A stretch of 16,708 nucleotides of DNA from CAYRHN01 sp964424115 (GTDB lineage Bacteria > Chloroflexota > Anaerolineae > Anaerolineales > Anaerolineaceae), in the NCBI GenBank assembly GCA_964424115.1, contig CAYRHN010000037.1, positions 1 through 16,708 on the forward strand, written 5' to 3'. The position numbers and the translations under genes were made by a program. Of the stretch, positions 14,799-16,708 are shown one piece after another (within the stretch, counting starts at the first letter, position 1; the number at the start of each line of letters is the position of its first letter). Below the pieces are notes generated by a model. It was given only the letters and a program-made list of their open reading frames with translations, was not told the origin of the DNA and ran no database searches.

Positions 14799-15233
14799 CT
14801 ACTCCCCGCCGTATCCCCCGTAGATATCCTCATAAACCTCTTCCGGATACCCGCAGCGGTCTTCGTACAGCGCTTCCAGGTGCGCGTCCTCGGTCTGGTC
14901 AGGAAAGCCTTCCTCCACCGGTAAATTGGGCAGTTCCTCTTCCAGCAGCGCGCTGACCGTCATCTCCCACTGCCAATTTTGATCGCCCAACCCGTCAGTC
15001 AGGTTGTCCAGGATGTTCTCCAGTTGCGACTGTTCAATACGCTCCGGGTGTACGCTGTTCTCGCACAGGAAGTCGAACACGTAGCCAGCCAGCGCATTCC
15101 AGGACAGGGCATAGGCTGGCGCGTCCAAGTCATGCCCCAGAGCCTGCACCCGCTCACGGAAAGCCTTAAAGCATTCCTGACGCGCGCACAATAGATCGTG
15201 AACAGCCGATTCTTGCCGGGCATCCTCGTTCAT
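14799..15233 (-). CDS. Unrecognised acidic 144-aa protein, last gene of the RadC operon
   Basis: ATG at 15233 overlaps the preceding stop as ATGA and is preceded by GAGGAGGAGG, so this start is chosen over longer readings. The product starts MNEDARQESAVHDLL and has a helical N-terminal two-thirds with aromatic residues (ALSWNALAGYVFDFLCE). Its strongly acidic, Tyr/Gly-rich tail ends in YEDIYGGYGGE. The net charge is very negative, as in DNA-mimic or chaperone-like small proteins, but I see no motif that identifies it. No signal peptide or membrane segment is seen. It is the terminal gene of a four-gene operon and ends next to the convergent terminator. Confidence 0.75.
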   Translation of the reverse strand: MNEDARQESAVHDLLCARQECFKAFRERVQALGHDLDAPAYALSWNALAGYVFDFLCENSVHPERIEQSQLENILDNLTDGLGDQNWQWEMTVSALLEEELPNLPVEEGFPDQTEDAHLEALYEDRCGYPEEVYEDIYGGYGGE

Positions 15234-15514
15234 GATGCCTCCTCCTCCGCCTGCGGCCAGGTCAAGGCCACGCCCTGGCGGGCGGCGACATCCGCCAGCG
15301 CTTCGCCAAACACGCTCTGAAAGCACTCCGGGCAGAGCGCATTCCCGCCCACCACCGCCACCGGGATGTAGGAAACGTCTGCGTTGCAGAAGTCGCAGAT
15401 GACCTCATCTGCGCCCAACTGCGGGCCTTCCTCGATGCCCTTTTCTTGCGTGTAGAGGAGATAGGCCGGGCGCGCGGTGGGCTGCCACCATTCAATTGCC
15501 ATTGTTTTGTTCAC
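15230..15514 (-). CDS. Small zinc-ribbon protein, 94 aa
   Basis: GTG at 15514 (MNKTMAIEWWQP) is chosen because GGAGG lies 5 nt upstream; the ATG twelve bases further in is too far from any ribosome site. Two CxxC pairs, CDFC and CPEC about 20 residues apart, form a zinc-ribbon knuckle in the middle of the protein, separated by a hydrophobic strand (VSYIPVAVVGGNAL). The tail is helical and Glu-rich. Such ribbons bind nucleic acid or proteins; nothing more specific can be said. It lies 15 nt after radC and overlaps the next gene by ATGA. Confidence 0.75.
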   Translation of the reverse strand: MNKTMAIEWWQPTARPAYLLYTQEKGIEEGPQLGADEVICDFCNADVSYIPVAVVGGNALCPECFQSVFGEALADVAARQGVALTWPQAEEEAS

Positions 15515-15529
15515 AGATTCCTCCAATCT

Positions 15530-16231
15530 TTATGTGAATGCCAGCCCGCGTTCTTTCAGGCTGATAAAACGATCCCCGCTGCCAACCACCAGGTGATCGA
15601 GCAGTTCGATGTCCATCAGTTTGCCCGCCTGGATCACCGCGCGCGTAAGGGAGATGTCTTCCGGGCTGGGCGTCGGGTCCCCGGTCGGGTGGTTATGAAG
15701 AATCACCATTCCGGTGGCGTTCAGGCGGATCGGGGTGCGGAACAATTCCCCCATGCGGATGCTGGCCGAGTTGACCGAGCCGTGGAAGGCCACCGAGACT
15801 TCCAGGATGTTGTTGCGCGCGCCCAGGCTGATCACCACCAGGCGTTCGGTTTCCTGGTTGCACAGCAGCGCGCGCGCCGCTTCGAAGGCGCTGCGCGGAT
15901 TGGAAACGGTCTGCATTTCTACAGGCTCCAACTGCTTGCGCGCCAGGCTGAAGGCGGCTTTCAGGCGCAGCGCGCCCTGGCTGCCCACCCCCCTGACCTG
16001 GGCCAGTTCATCCGCGCGGGCATGCGACAGGCGCTGGGCGCTGCCAAACTTGTCGATCAGGCGAGTCGCCACTTCGCCGGGATCCTTGCCGCCCAGCACC
16101 ACGCACAGCAGTTCGTGCAGCGTGCAGCCCTCCGGATTGGCCGCCACGCGGTAGGCCGGGCGGTCGCGCAAAGGAATGCCGTTCTTCTTTTCCGGCAGGA
16201 TCGGATAATCCAGGATCAACTGCGCGGTCAT
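15530..16231 (-). CDS. radC: RadC-family JAMM protein
   Basis: A 233-aa protein with the standard RadC layout. The N-terminal part includes a UPF0758-type helix-hairpin-helix region (LHELLCVVLGG, then ADELAQVRGVGSQGALRLKAA). The C-terminal MPN domain carries the metal signature HNHPTGDPTPSPED, that is His-x-His-Pro, seven residues, Ser-x-x-Asp. Length is close to the usual 220-230. ATG 16231 lies 6 nt after GGGAGG and 1 nt past the preceding stop, so the genes are coupled. RadC proteins are common on plasmids and integrative elements; their biochemical role is unsettled, and the old link to recombinational repair in E. coli was withdrawn. It is the second JAMM-fold protein in this window. Confidence 0.93.
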   Translation of the reverse strand: MTAQLILDYPILPEKKNGIPLRDRPAYRVAANPEGCTLHELLCVVLGGKDPGEVATRLIDKFGSAQRLSHARADELAQVRGVGSQGALRLKAAFSLARKQLEPVEMQTVSNPRSAFEAARALLCNQETERLVVISLGARNNILEVSVAFHGSVNSASIRMGELFRTPIRLNATGMVILHNHPTGDPTPSPEDISLTRAVIQAGKLMDIELLDHLVVGSGDRFISLKERGLAFT

Positions 16232-16232
16232 C

Positions 16233-16679
16233 TCAGGCCTCCCGCAGGATGACGCGCGGCAGCTGCCCACCGGCGCGGCGAAACAGACCGGCCAGTTTTT
16301 CTTTGAGCCAGGCTACGTCCTCCGGACGGTTACGGTAATCCCGATAGGGCCTGCCATGGCCTTGCTTCCAATCCCGGTTGCGCAGCGCGTAAGCGTCCGT
16401 GCTGACCAACAGGTGGGTCACCCGATTGCCTTCCCAGCCCCAGGCAGCGTAGCCGACATACTCACACGGCTTGCTGAAAGTTCCAGCGTCCATGGAAATC
16501 CCTTGCCAACCCTGAGGGTGGTCATCAGGCGTGCACCAGACCTGAACCCCGCCGGTGACCACCAGGAAGAGCGCCTGCGGGTCGGGATTATTGGACACCT
16601 CCAATCCATGCGCGATCTCCATTACGCGCAAGGCTGCCGCGGATTGCAGCGCAGGAACAGCCGATAATACTGCTTGCAT
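16233..16679 (-). CDS. Unrecognised 148-aa protein, first visible gene of the RadC operon
   Basis: No family recognised. ATG at 16679 is preferred: AGAGAGG lies 5 nt upstream, and the GTG two codons earlier overlaps that site. The N-terminal 25 residues are a helix (ALQSAAALRVMEIAHG). A strand-rich core with many Trp follows (ALFLVVTGGVQVWC, YAAWGWEGNRVTHLLV). A basic segment (NRDWKQGHGRPYRDYRNR) and a final helix end the protein. It looks cytoplasmic. Upstream only 29 bases remain in the window, so it may or may not be the true first gene of the operon. Confidence 0.7.
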   Translation of the reverse strand: MQAVLSAVPALQSAAALRVMEIAHGLEVSNNPDPQALFLVVTGGVQVWCTPDDHPQGWQGISMDAGTFSKPCEYVGYAAWGWEGNRVTHLLVSTDAYALRNRDWKQGHGRPYRDYRNRPEDVAWLKEKLAGLFRRAGGQLPRVILREA

Positions 16680-16708
16680 ATGCACCTCTCTTTGACAACA
16701 AAAAGCCA

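Overview
The window reads as part of a mobile or accessory replication module from a GC-rich bacterium. Gene style and cassette content suggest Chloroflexota (Anaerolineae-like), but that is an inference; no rRNA or single-copy phylogenetic marker is present. Nearly everything is on the minus strand, in tightly packed genes with overlapping stop/start codons and strong AGGAGG ribosome sites. One AT-richer plus-strand island (about 11.44-14.80 kb) interrupts this.

Read in the minus direction from the right edge, a first operon (16679-14799) encodes an unrecognised 148-aa protein, a RadC-family JAMM protein, a double-CxxC zinc-ribbon protein and a small acidic protein. The plus-strand island follows. 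It holds a 939-aa exported protein (lamin-tail-like domain, C39-like peptidase-like domain, calcium-binding repeats, FGE-sulfatase-fold domain), a frameshifted antitoxin-like HTH relic and an intrinsic terminator. The second minus-strand run then begins with ssb and a dedicated DNA polymerase III beta clamp (dnaN).

Next comes a PRTRC-type (ParB-related, ThiF-related cassette) cluster in the order unknown, E-like, C (ubiquitin-like), small ORF, F-like, B (E2-like), A (JAMM peptidase), ThiF (E1-like). It is followed by an unrecognised 358-aa protein and a very large DNA methyltransferase-helicase that runs off the left edge. The helicase Walker A motif is split between Lys and Thr by a 348-aa intein. 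The intein has all the marks of a class 3 (WCT) intein and carries a two-motif LAGLIDADG homing endonuclease domain.

Taken together, the window looks like an element carrying its own clamp and SSB, a DNA-modifying translocase and a complete prokaryotic ubiquitin-like conjugation and deconjugation set. A perfect clamp-binding pentapeptide (QLDLF) in the E-like protein gives a specific hypothesis linking the conjugation cassette to the clamp. Three intergenic hairpins, each followed by the same AT box, lie upstream of ssb, dnaN and the 358-aa gene and may be shared RNA control elements.
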